A stretch of DNA of 64,000 nucleotides from Phialocephala subalpina. Lineage: Eukaryota > Ascomycota > Leotiomycetes > Helotiales > Mollisiaceae. Where the stretch lies: assembly GCA_900073065.1 (NCBI GenBank), contig FJOG01000018.1, positions 324,475-388,474 on the forward strand. Direction: 5' to 3'. Positions 10,999 through 21,241 of the stretch are shown piece after piece. Under the pieces are notes generated by a model. It was not told the origin of the DNA, ran no database searches, and worked only from the letters and a program-made list of their open reading frames with translations. Every line of letters starts with the position of its first letter. The first letter of the stretch is position 1. The translations under genes were made by a program, and so were the position numbers.

Positions 10999-11606
10999 CG
11001 CGAGATTTCTAGGTTCTTTTCGAAGCCGGACCGAATGCAGTAATTGAGATTGACATTTGTTCCGAAGCAGTTTCTCGGTCGCATAGCGTTTTATGAGTAC
11101 GAGCATAGAAAGCAAAAGCATGATCCGTTTCTTAAAGCATTCAAGCTACAACAAAACTCATCCGCGACGCAACTCAATGGCTGGCAAAATGTGGGACATC
11201 CGGAGCTGAAGTCAAGTGACACTGCGGTGTCCCGAGACGTTCGCGACAACGCCGTGCTACACGCGCTGATCCTGGTCTCGATCTGTTCTCCATGTTATGC
11301 ATCTATCGCCAGAGTGCACAGTTCCGAGATTTGGTACCCCTTGCTCAAGGTGTACTGTACATCATATGATGCGGGAAACTCTCGTAGCACTGTGTTTGTC
11401 ATTGGCAACACTAACGTACGAGAAGCAAGTGCATAACTCAGTATATCCGAGTACCTGAGTCCTGCATTCTTTCCCCAAATTTATTTTTAAAATTTATTTT
11501 TTAAAATATATATATATATTTGTCCTTCAGCAATCGACGGTTCGCCTTCATTTTGAAATAGTTGAGTCTATCGGCGTCAGCATGCAACTTCCAGCTCCTC
11601 CTCACC
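10999..11606. other. intergenic region with AT-rich run
   Basis: An A/T-only stretch with a (TA)n run lies at about 11479-11520. An open frame at 11044-11436 has no recognisable domain. Confidence 0.4.
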
Positions 11607-12186
11607 ATGACCGTGGTGGTTCTGCCCGTCATGAGCATCGCCCTCCCCAATCCAGATGTCAACATTGTACTAAAGATATAGGTAAGATCCCATGGTGCCC
11701 ATAAGCTATGAAAGTGGCTCACTCCATTGAAGGACGACAAGCTTGATTCCGGCATTGGTCGGTCTCCCAATCCAGCCCATCTCACTTCCAGTAAGCCATT
11801 ATCTCCCAGTGAAGTCATTTCACTGCTGACATCAAGTCCAGACCATAATCTACCATCAGTAGAAATCAGGACTGATTGCGCAAGTAATGGTGATTGTGGT
11901 AGCGTTCCCTTTGTGCATTGCTGCAAGGATTATTGCGCCTCTGAGTGGGATCGTATCTGTTTAGATGTTGGTAAGTCTGTCTGTCTTCTCAAATCTTTTA
12001 CCGCTTTTCATCGCAATTCCATTAAATTGTTCTTATGGCGGAAGACTGATATCTACAGGAGCATTGGAAGAACCCGAGTGCACGTCGCACAAGAAATGCA
12101 ACGAGGATGGCACCCTCTGCTATACTTACAAAAGCTGTCGCGAAGTCAAGGCCTCTCGAGCCAAGACTTCACGTATTGGACTTTAA
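11607..12186 (+). CDS. small cysteine-rich protein, probably secreted (effector-like)
   Basis: The well-supported exons are about 11730-11790, 11842-11970 and 12059-12186, with consensus introns (51 and 88 nt). They encode a compact domain with ten Cys: TDC, NGDC, VHCCKDYC, DRIC, EPEC, KKC, GTLC and KSC, ending in a basic tail (KASRAKTSRIGL). A candidate first exon from the ATG at 11607 gives a hydrophobic start MTVVVLPVMSIALPNPD, signal-like, but its 3' splice partner is unclear because the obvious GTAAG donor sits just after an in-frame TAG. Ten Cys in about 80 residues, short length and likely export are the hallmarks of fungal small secreted proteins. I do not recognise a named family. 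5' structure unsure. Confidence 0.5.
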
Positions 12187-13289
12187 CGGTCAAGATTCAA
12201 TCTTCAAACCTGAACTGCAACTCGTTAAGATGCTCGAGCATGGTGATGGCTTCAAGTTTTCAGCATTCACGTTGTAATATCTCGAGGTTCCCAAGTGGCT
12301 TTCGAAATGTAAGATGGTTGCAAGACCAGGCTCTGGTCACAGAATGCATTTCAATAATAACTGCACTAGCTCTGAATTCATCCTCTGCGCACTCTAACCC
12401 ATTTTGAGCTCGTGAGAAGCTCTTTACTATTTGCGGACCTCAACCTGCCCGCGTCTTGACTCCTTTCTTCCCTGGACTTTCTTTTTAACTGCACTTTCTG
12501 TCTCAGCTACAGCCTTGCTCTAACAATCACTACCTCATCGTCAACATCAATATCTACTGCGCCCACAGTGGTACCGGCCCGAACGACATTGACATCTTCA
12601 GGCACTAAGAACGCAGTTGGATTTGAACGTGTATGGTCACTCCTTTTGAAGCTTGCGATAATATGTTTTTGATGATGCGGCTATAATGTCAGGAGGAAGC
12701 TTTCAAAGGAACATGGGAATTGTTGCATCAAAAGTTCAAGGGGTTGGACTTGCCTCGTTTTTTCCAGCTTCGATTCAAATTCTGACGTTGAGAATCCAAT
12801 TAGCTGCAAGTAATCTGTTCTTTCGATGCGATTTTAGCAGGCTTTCACAGCTCTTTCCTCGTGACTTGAACAAAGGAGAATGGCAAAGAGATTCGAAGAA
12901 GCCTAAGAGCATGATAGATGTTGTAGACAAGCAACCCTGCGTTGGGGGCCAAAGGGCGGGGTAATTTTCTCAAATGAGTGCTAATTGTAGACCAAATCAT
13001 TTCGAACCGGGGGAAAAACATCAATGACATTCGGCGGTTATGCATTGAAAAACATTGGTACTGGCCATTGAGCTGGTGGGGTGCAAGCCTTGGTGGCAAG
13101 ATCCGGTGATGACTTGCTTCAGCTTCAGCCTCGAGTCCTCGGGCATTGAAACATGCCATATGCCAACTACAGACATTGATTTTCCTTTCGTAGTCACTTC
13201 GTTCTTTCGGAGTATTTGACCTTGTTCCTCTGCGGCTTAATTCTGTCCCAGAGCGAGAGCTCCCTTCGTAGTCTTGGAAAATCATCAGC
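12187..13289. other. intergenic stretch, no gene seen
   Basis: Open frames here (for example 12686-12964 plus, 12845-13330 minus) are short, lack domains and overlap each other on both strands. Confidence 0.4.
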
Positions 13290-13923
13290 ATGTCAACCAC
13301 CAACGAGAAATGCACGTCCTCATCACTCAAATTCGACCACTTTCAGAACTTCTACTCACAAGGGGTGCCAGGTTTAAATCTCGCAGCTACAATCGCTGCT
13401 CATGATGCTCCTGAGGTCGTCCTGAACTTTCAAACCCGAAAGTCTCGGACTTCAAACGCTCGAAATCCAAATATACCTCCTCGCCAACAAAACTGGCACA
13501 ACACATCCGTAATCGAGGTTTCACCCCAACCTCAACTAGACATTAGCGGCGGCGTCCAACATCCAACACCACTCTCCTGTCTGGGTAAGGAAGGCGAGAT
13601 CATCGATTGTTCGTCTTGTGGAAGAAGGGCAGTGACGAGGACTAAGAGCTCAAGGGTCATTGAGGCTACCACATAGTCAGTCTTCACATTTTGCTCTGCC
13701 CTATGTCTCTCGCCTCCCTCTTGGGATTTGATGGGCAATATGTTGACGATAGATTTTGTATAGCATAACAGCACTTGGATGAATCTTGTTCACAGTGATC
13801 TTCTTCTGGGTGCCGTACTGTGGGACCGCAAGTTGGTTCAGAGCTGTAGAGCATAGGTGCAGGATCTGTGGAGCGGTGCTGGCGAGATGGACGGTGACGA
13901 GACATGCTGTGGCGGTTGTCTAG
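13290..13923 (+). pseudogene. LITAF-like zinc-ribbon membrane protein interrupted by one in-frame stop
   Basis: Exon 1 (13290-13704) carries a disordered N-terminus, then PLSCLGKEGEIIDCSSCG, the first CxxC knuckle, and AVTRTK. Exon 2 (13796-13923) gives LIFFWVPYC, RAVEHRCRICGAVLARW with the second CxxC, and a short tail. Joined with intron 13705-13795, the product has the full LITAF order: CxxC, hydrophobic membrane-inserting stretch, HxCxxC. The only defect is TAG at 13674-13676, between the first knuckle and the hydrophobic part. Family members bind zinc and associate with endosomal or plasma membranes. Alternatives are a recent nonsense allele, stop readthrough, or an undetected intron around the TAG. 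The intron donor GTCTCT is weak. Confidence 0.6.
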
Positions 13924-15192
13924 GGTGAAGGGTAGCTAGGTTCGGCGGTTGGTCGGGAAGGAGCGTTGCCTGGCGAGGGTTGGGTTGAAAGAGAAGATGC
14001 AGGATTGGAGGAATCAAGTCTGGACGAAATTTAGAAATTAGAGTGATGAAAGAAAGACGGAGCGATTCGAACTTACCTTCTCCTCTTCAGATGTATCGCA
14101 ATCTCGAGTATACAGTGGTGTCGAGGCAGGAAATTCGATGGGGTGTCGCTTTCGTGCTCGCTCGTTCCTTCCCATCAAGCACTTCCTCCCAGCACAGCAC
14201 CTTCCTCACCACCCGCTGCCCCTTCCTAAAACATCACACCTTCCACCGCACGAAATTCTCAATCATATTCCTTCCGTTTGCTTCCTTTCTTCCTTTTCTT
14301 TTCTTATCTTCTTCAACACACTCACACACCCACAGCCTACTCTTCACCCGATTCACCTCGAACCCCAGTCTTTGCATAAATCCTCACACGAAACATTCAG
14401 ATAGGTCTAAGGTCCAACCCATTCTGGTTACTCTCTTGTACAAAGTATGTGGCAGGTTCAGCTGGGTAGTAAAAGCTCTGTCTGAATACAATAGAGGGTT
14501 TGACACAATATGATGCTGCGTACTCACTATCTTTGTGTGAGGATGGGTTGTGAGTGTGTTCACCTTTCTCGACAATTTGGATGAAGTGTATGTTGAAGCA
14601 AGGTGACCGACGATGGGTTGTGTTGCAAGAGGATGGCTGCTAACATAATTCACAAGTACGAGAACAAGAACGAGAAGAGAGCAAGAATGCAACGCGTTTC
14701 GGATGGAGGATGAAAGATACAAGGTGAGTGATAATGCTGCAGTACATACGTAGAAAAGAAGGCTGACGTGAAGACAGAAAGAAGCATATGAGAAGAGAGG
14801 AAGGAGAAACGCGTCATGGACAGGAGATGGATCGATTCAGGGCAAGTGACCATCCTGCTGGCATCAAAACTGGCATGTTGACATTGACCAGGACAGATGT
14901 CCCAAGAGAAGAGAAGACGAAAATCACGACTCGATGTGTCTCAATCGCATTCCTCGACCTACTGCCTCCATAAAGCGACTACTCGAAGCTGCGACACTAC
15001 GATACAGACCACTTGGCTTGTTCCAATACTCAGCAGAGTAATAATTGATTGCAGGTAAGTTTGTTTGAGCGTGAAGGGTTTCAGCTGTCAGCGTTGGGTG
15101 GCGTTCATTAACGCTGTCGCTTCAGGCATAGCGATCGCTAAAGTTATAGCGATCGACCACTAAATCCACCCCGCCCAAGCTCCAACTCTATT
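13924..15192. other. intergenic region with C/T-rich leader-like tract and paired GCGATCG sites
   Basis: No gene supported. 14140-14400 is strongly C/T-rich on the plus strand, like a fungal 5' leader. Around 15127-15157 two TAGCGATCG sites lie 18 bases apart, one being part of a perfect GCGATCGC palindrome. Confidence 0.4.
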
Positions 15193-15775
15193 TTGTTTCT
15201 CTTCTCACGCGTTACAGACGAATTCACAATTGCGACTTATCTGCGAGTCGCTGCTGTCCCTTCTCTCGAACATCCCATTACCGAGCCTGCGGCACAAGAT
15301 ACGATCGAATCGACACTCCCCTCCTTGCCTGAGTTCGATGTCCTCCAGCGAATCGCCCTCCTGCTGACCGACAATTCGCAAGAGACGAACATTGTCAGGT
15401 CAATTCCAGAAATTGGCATAAGGGCCACGATGATATTAAGGCACGAAGCCAGCGACAGTCAAAACGACAGGAGGTCGTGATGTGCTACACATGGAGCCGT
15501 GGATGACTATGACTACGACTGGTTGGAGGTGAACGAATGCTGCTAGAGCATAGCCTTCGCGCTTCTACGCTCGATGAGAAACAGGAGCCATTGTGACTCT
15601 CTGCACGGTACATCCTCAAGCTCTTCGTTGCCACACTACAAATCAGCCAACAAACCAATACACACATCCTATCTGCTACTGTCGAAGACGACCTGGCTTT
15701 CCAACTCCGAGACTATCGACGTCCAAAGGACCTTACTTTCAATAATGGCATGGCGAGCAATGCAACGGTGACGCA
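15193..15775 (+). other. protein-like open stretches, unassigned
   Basis: Two plus-strand stretches look like real protein: about 15210-15478 (EFDVLQRIALLLTDN region) and about 15596-15770 (LKLFVATLQISQQTN and RDYRRPKDLTFNNGM). They are in different frames, the first has no ATG, and I could not find convincing splice sites to join them. They may be exons of an unrecognised gene or a decayed one. Confidence 0.25.
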
Positions 15776-16024
15776 AACACTTTTGCAGGATCATACTGGC
15801 TAGGCAGACTGTACCACGAGCACTGGAGCCCAGAAGAAGCTGCAGAACTTCTCTTCCGAACACCCAAAATGCAAGATTTCACCAGTACACTATGCCATGG
15901 CTCCTGTTCCTCATAATCACACAACTGGCATCTGCTGCAAGATGTCCATGCAAGACAAGCAAATTGGCCGGCGTCTCATATCGACGAAGGGACATTACGG
16001 CTATATCACAGGACGAACATTGAT

Positions 16025-17409
16025 TCAAGACACGAACTCCTTCCTTTCCACCAGAAATAGCCGTACCGCCTCGACGAATGTCTCCAACTCTTCCTTCGTC
16101 GTCACTGTCATCAGGCTCACCATGCCTCTCTGAGCAAGATAAAATCCCTTCTTCAACATATCGAAGAAAAACAACTCTCTGACAGTCGTCTCACTCGCCT
16201 GTACATCTGCAGCCGAACGAACTTCCTTGCTGCTAAAGTGAAGGGTCATCAAACTCCCCACGCCAGTCACTTTCAAGGTCGAGCCAGCCTCCTTCGATAC
16301 TCTCTGCAACTCGTGTTGAAGCCACTCTCCCATATTATAGAGGTCAGATGCAGCTTGCTCGGTCCAGACTTGCTCAAGGACCGCCACACCTGCTGCCATC
16401 GTGGTGACGTTGTTGTTGTACGTCCCAGAATGATACGCGCCTCCTGGATGGCCTGGCTCGATGATGGACATGATCTCTGTCTTTCCACCGAATGCTCCAA
16501 AGTTCTGTCCACCGCCAGCGAAGTACTTACCAAGAGTGGTCATGTCTGGAGTCACACCGATCAACTTCTGTAGGCCTCCTGTGGACATGCGACTTGTCAT
16601 CACTTCGTCAAACATCAGGACAGCACCAACTTCAGTGGCTTTGGCTCGAAGCGCTTTGATGAAGTCGATGTCTGCGGGAAGACAACCAGATGAGCCTTGC
16701 ATCAACTCTAAGAAGATACAAGCCAGGTCATCCTTATGCTGGGCAACGATCTCTTCGAGCGCTTGGATATCATTGTATGGAGCAACGATGAAATTGTGCG
16801 GCGCGTTCATCGAGTTTGCAGTAACCTTGTCATCCTTGCTAAATGTCGCGAGCCCTCCATGATAGCCACCTTTGAAAACTAGAATGGTGTTTCTTTTGGT
16901 GTAGGCCTTGACAAGTGCTATGGCTGTCAAATTGGCTTCTGTTCCTGAGTTTGAAAAGCGAATCTTCTCAATGCTGGCGAATCTGTCGCAAAAAAGCTTC
17001 GCGAGACGTCCCTCGAAACGGTTGACACCGCCAAGAGCGAAGCCGCTATCAATGGCAGAGTGCATGGCCTTGGTGATGACCGGATGCGAGTGTCCAAACA
17101 TTCCAGCTGAGTACTCGCCACACAGGTCAAGATAGGTGTGATCATCGACATCTGTGAGGTATGATCCTCTACCCGATTCCAAGATGACTGGGAATGGTTT
17201 GAAGTGAACCACATTTCGAGTCGTGCCTAGGTCGGTAATCAGAATGGGCTCGTCCGTCAAGCGAGGATTTTCAGGGGCTCACCTCCAGGGAGAGTCAGCA
17301 AAGACTCCGTATGGATCTTTTGGCTTTCAGGGTTGGCTTTGCCATAGCTCGCACGGGCAGCAGCAAGTGCTTCGTCGATTTTTTCTGACCTTGAGACTGC
17401 AGAGGGCAT
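16025..17409 (-). CDS. class III PLP aminotransferase, glutamate-1-semialdehyde-aminomutase-like
   Basis: Two exons (17409-17283 and 17226-16025; 56-nt intron) give 442 aa. Splicing restores LTLPGGTTRNVVHFKPFP, the standard N-terminal signature of this group. The PLP fold shows FGHSHPVITKAM, RFSNSGTEANLTAIALVKA (cofactor phosphate loop), YHGG, the acidic FDEVMTSRM pair and LGKYFAGGGQNFGAFGG with the Schiff-base Lys. Fungi do not use the C5 pathway for tetrapyrroles, so the real role is probably an omega- or amino-acid transamination. It is divergent from the PhyH gene across a 370-bp shared promoter and belongs to a block with permease, dioxygenase, reductase, aldolase and regulator, suggesting amine or amino-acid breakdown. 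Confidence 0.92.
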
Positions 17410-17779
17410 TTTGTTACTGATACCAATTCGCCAAGGATGATGTCGTACGATCAAGATGTATCAGCATCTCACATTCATGTCTTTGGCCCAATTCTATACT
17501 CGGGATATGATGCCTACATGTCAATAGGTGGGGTAATCGAGCTAGCAGTCTGCTGTCGTGTTATGGTTGGTCAAGTCATGGGGAAAGTGTTCCCGACTTG
17601 GTGAGAGGTCACGCTACCGCCGATAGCCGCTGCAGATCGCTGTGCAATAGGAGCTTCAGAAGTAATCTTTCGTGCAAGTACATGACAACAATATATCTTC
17701 ATTGTTCTTCGCTTCATCTTCAATTTGTACCAGTGTAAATTACTGTTAGCGTACTTCATCCTCTTTAACATCAATCATC
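17410..17779. promoter_or_regulatory. shared divergent promoter of aminotransferase and PhyH genes
   Basis: A 370-bp gap separates the two start codons facing away from each other. No coding frame is supported inside it. A single regulated bidirectional promoter would coordinate the two enzymes. No specific operator was identified. Confidence 0.5.
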
Positions 17780-18805
17780 ATGGGCTCTATCGGGAAACCA
17801 ACATTGCAGCGCATTCCAGTCGATGCTCCCATCGAGGTCTTCATCGAGGCCATCAAAAAAGATGGAGGCTGCATTTGCACAAACTATGTCACTCCGGAAG
17901 AGATTGCCGCTGCAAACGCAGAAGTGAAGCCGTGGCTAGACAAAGATAAACCATGGCAGGTTCGTTCAATTGCACTGGCTTCTAGGGACATCATTACTGA
18001 GCTTAAGAATAGGGTAAGCTGTTTCCTCCAGAGACTCGTCGTTGCAACAGGTTGCTATGGCGCAGTCCGACCTGCAGAGAGAAATTCTTCATGCACCCGT
18101 TGTACCAAGTAGGTTTGAATCACCGCCATCTTATTTCAATCCTAAGATTATCAGGCTCTAGGGGAGCACTTTTTGGCTGAGACGTACCCAACATGGTATG
18201 ACCAAAAGCTTCACCACTATACGTCACATCCTCTTCTTAGTGCTGCTCTCGGCATTGATGTCCGACCAGGAGCTGTAGGACAACGCCTGCATCGCGATGA
18301 CAAGATGTATCACACCTGGCACACTGATGCTACTTCCACCGGCTGGACCCAAGGCCGAGACAACGGATTTGGTGTCTTCGTTCCCGGCATCAAGACCACG
18401 GTCGAGAATGGAGCGACTCGCATGATACCCGGTTCGCATCTCTGGGGTGACGATCGAGGCGCAGATCCAGATGATCCAAACGTGGTCTATGCAGAAATGG
18501 ATGTTGGAGAAGCAGCATTCATGTTGGCTAGCACATTCCATGGAGGCAGCACGAATAACACGATGAATCAGAATCGGATGTTGTATGCGATGTTCATGTG
18601 TAAAGGTACTTTGAGGACTGAGTTTGCTACGTTGCTGGAGTATCCACCCGAGGTTGCGAAGCCTTGGAGCAAGGAGGTGCAGGCGAGGTTGGGCTACAAG
18701 ATATCCAGCCCCAACTGCGGTATGGTGGACATGAGGGACCCTGGGTTCTTGTTGAAGGATGACTTTGATCCTGAGGCTCCGAATGTAGATGTTGATCTTG
18801 ATTGA
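17780..18805 (+). CDS. phytanoyl-CoA dioxygenase (PhyH) family Fe(II)/2-oxoglutarate oxygenase
   Basis: Three exons (17780-17959, 18013-18108, 18155-18805) join to 308 aa. After DKDKPWQ the second exon supplies GKLFPPETRR and EKFFMHPLYQ, family-typical N-terminal blocks. The jelly roll carries GQRLHRDDKMYHTWHTDA with the metal-binding HxD, then GVFVPGIKTT, NGATRMIPGSH, and FHGGSTNN with the distal His and the region binding the 2-oxoglutarate carboxylate. Such enzymes hydroxylate a small substrate using O2 and 2-oxoglutarate. The neighbours (aminotransferase, ketopantoate-type reductase, aldolase) suggest an amino- or oxo-acid derivative, not phytanoyl-CoA. Cytosolic, no signal peptide. Confidence 0.9.
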
Positions 18806-19393
18806 GCTGCCAAAGACGCTTCACAGATTTTTAGATCGATTCGACATATGTTTCTCCATGACACAAGAATCATATTTCCTAGTTCGCAACATTCAAGTGT
18901 TTCACAAATGCTGTCAGATCAGAGCTTCACGATCTATCCCACTCTTGAAGCTTGATAAGCCCCTCATCCTGCAGTTCGGCGTCAGCAGCCGATCGGCCAG
19001 CTGCATTAGTGCATGTCTCAGGGCCTGCACGAGCCCATCTTTGGACCCTATACCCTATTTCAGTGGGCCTGTCCCGCGTTTTGGTGCGATCCTCGGATTG
19101 GAAGGAGTCCGCGAGATACTGATAAGGCGCTCTCGGCGTTTTTGTATTCTCGTGAACTTGACTTTTGGGGCGAAAGTGGGATGAAGCTGTATTTTTTGGA
19201 GGGCAATTGGACATCAGCACGGGGCATTAGAGGGGCTCCCTACGGCTCAAGTTGATGCGAAGTTAAGGACGTGCTTTGAAAAGAGTTGAAAGATTGGATC
19301 TTGTTTGCCTATTACTCTCAACTATCTTCTTCTGCTTTCTGCATGCCCCTTCTTGCGAAAATAACATCCAGTGCACATTTCCAAACTTTCAAA
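18806..19393. other. intergenic region, promoter of the reductase gene
   Basis: No supported gene between the PhyH stop and the reductase start. Overlapping open frames on both strands have no recognisable content. Confidence 0.45.
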
Positions 19394-20544
19394 ATGGGCA
19401 GCGTCGAGACCAAGAAAGCCAATGTGCTGCTCCTAGGTGGAGGAGCAGTAGGTGCCATTGCAGCGCTGAACATCGAGGCCGGAGGTTTGGGAGCAGTGAC
19501 CGTCGTCTGCAGATCCAACTTCAAGGTTGTGAACGAGGAGGGATACATCATCGAATCCGTCGACCATGGGAAATTCAAAGGATGGAAACCTACCAAAGGC
19601 CCCCTCTCCCCTCCTTCATCTCTCAAACAAACACTAACAAATTTCATAGTTGTCAACACAGTCCCCGACATCGCGAAAGATGGTCTCCCGCCTTACGATT
19701 ATATCCTAACCGTCACGAAGAACTGCCCCGACATCCCTCCTTCTCTTGAGAGCTTGATTGCTCCTGCTGTTACGCCAGGACATACGATCATAGTCATGAT
19801 TCAAAACGGCCTCAACATCGAAAAAGCCATGTTCGCCGCCTTCCCCACAAACATCGTCCTCTCCGGCGTCTCGATGATTGATTCCCACGAAGGCAAACTC
19901 GGTGAAATCCTCCATGAAGAACACGACTCTCTCTACATTGGCGCCTTCCACAACCCAAATATCGCGGATGAAGCAAAGGAGAATGAGGAAGCGAAGAAAT
20001 TTATTGAGATCTATAACAAAGCTGGAAAATCAACTGTCGAATTCTCCGAAGATGATGCTTTCGCGAGATGGAGAAAGTTGATTTTTAATGCGGTGTTGAA
20101 TCCGCTTTGTGCGATTTTGGCATTGGATGATGCGAAGATTAGGTTGACGGGGAGTGCGATTGAGGGGTTGGTGAGGCCGGCTATGAAGGAGGTGAGTTTT
20201 CCCCATAATCTCTCCTCACAAATGACTTTTCACTGTGCTGATAACATAAACAGGTCTTCGCAACAGCACACAAGCTAGGACACAACTTGCCAGAAGATAT
20301 AATGGATAAGATGATTCATTGCGATCCTTTGGATTTGTACTTGAAGCCGAGTATGCAGTGCGATCTTGAGAAGGGGAATTATATGGAGTATGAGTACCTG
20401 GTTGGAGAGCCATTGAGGGAGGCGGAGAAGGCGGGGGTGCCGGCTCCGACGTTGAAGATTATCTATGAGATTTGTAAGGCGTTGCAGTGGAGGATTAAGG
20501 TGGAGAGGGGGTTTATTAGTATTCCCCCGAAGAGGGTGCTTTGA
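19394..20544 (+). CDS. ketopantoate-reductase-like (ApbA/PanE family) NAD(P)H oxidoreductase
   Basis: The N-terminal Rossmann domain starts VLLLGGGAVGAIAALN (GxGxxG) followed by VVCRS. The central part has YDYILTVTKN and IIVMIQNGLNIE (IQNG is the family hallmark), VLSGVSMI, and ARWRKLIFNAVLNPLCAI with the catalytic Lys and Asn. The C-terminal helical domain covers the last 100 residues. A clear intron lies at 20192-20253. A second probable intron at 19599-19649 has a CTAAC branch motif and CATAG acceptor, but its donor would be GC, not GT. Spliced, the protein is 345 aa; unspliced, it gains 17 in-frame residues. It probably reduces a 2-oxo acid made in this cluster. Confidence 0.87.
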
Positions 20545-21241
20545 AGTGGTTCGGATAGATGATGGCTTAATGCATTGGAGATGAATGAATAGAAATTCCA
20601 AAATCATGAAGTTCTTCTCTTGGACCTTTCTTGTGTACTTGTCAACCTTAGATAGGCGTAGGAATTTGATGTGGCAATGCCGAACATGAAAAAATACGTA
20701 ATTATCATACAAATCTTTCTTCGGTATCTCAACTGCGCCTGACAATTGACCCCTCTTTGCCTACTTCCTTCACTTACTCAAGTGTATTGCCCACCTTTAC
20801 CGCACCCTAAAAGAGATCGCGGGGCAGAAAATAAATTGTATTAACTTTATTTCTATTCTAATATCATTGAATTCTTCTTCCTCGTCATCTGTTTCTTCTT
20901 CTTTTTTCAAATTTGAAGGTTACAAAATCCGGAAGGATTGTGGTCTTCTCGTGGCTTATCTAGGTCGGGGCCCTGCATCATGAGAACTAGATTTTGTTAT
21001 TTGAATTTATACAGACGTTAGCTGATAGCCTGATAGGCTCGTGTTGAGCGGAGTGTGGGAAGGCGGCGGATGTTGAGGACCGAGGCGGAAGTCTGGCAGG
21101 GAAGGGAGGGCTTCACATTTGTTGAAACTCCAAGCGGGATCAGGAGATTCAGAAAAATGTATGCGATAGGCCTCGAAGCCTGAATTCTATTCTATTTTGT
21201 CTAGGAGAAGTCTATACTCTCTACTTTTGAACACACCTCAT
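20545..21241. other. convergent intergenic gap
   Basis: Lies between the 3' ends of the reductase (plus) and the permease (minus). A/T-rich around 20830-20930, consistent with 3' UTRs and polyadenylation sites. No gene supported. Confidence 0.45.

Noticed and set aside
14043..14513. 156-codon open frame
   Set aside because: Ser/Pro/His/Phe-biased product of a C/T-rich tract, better explained as leader-like DNA.
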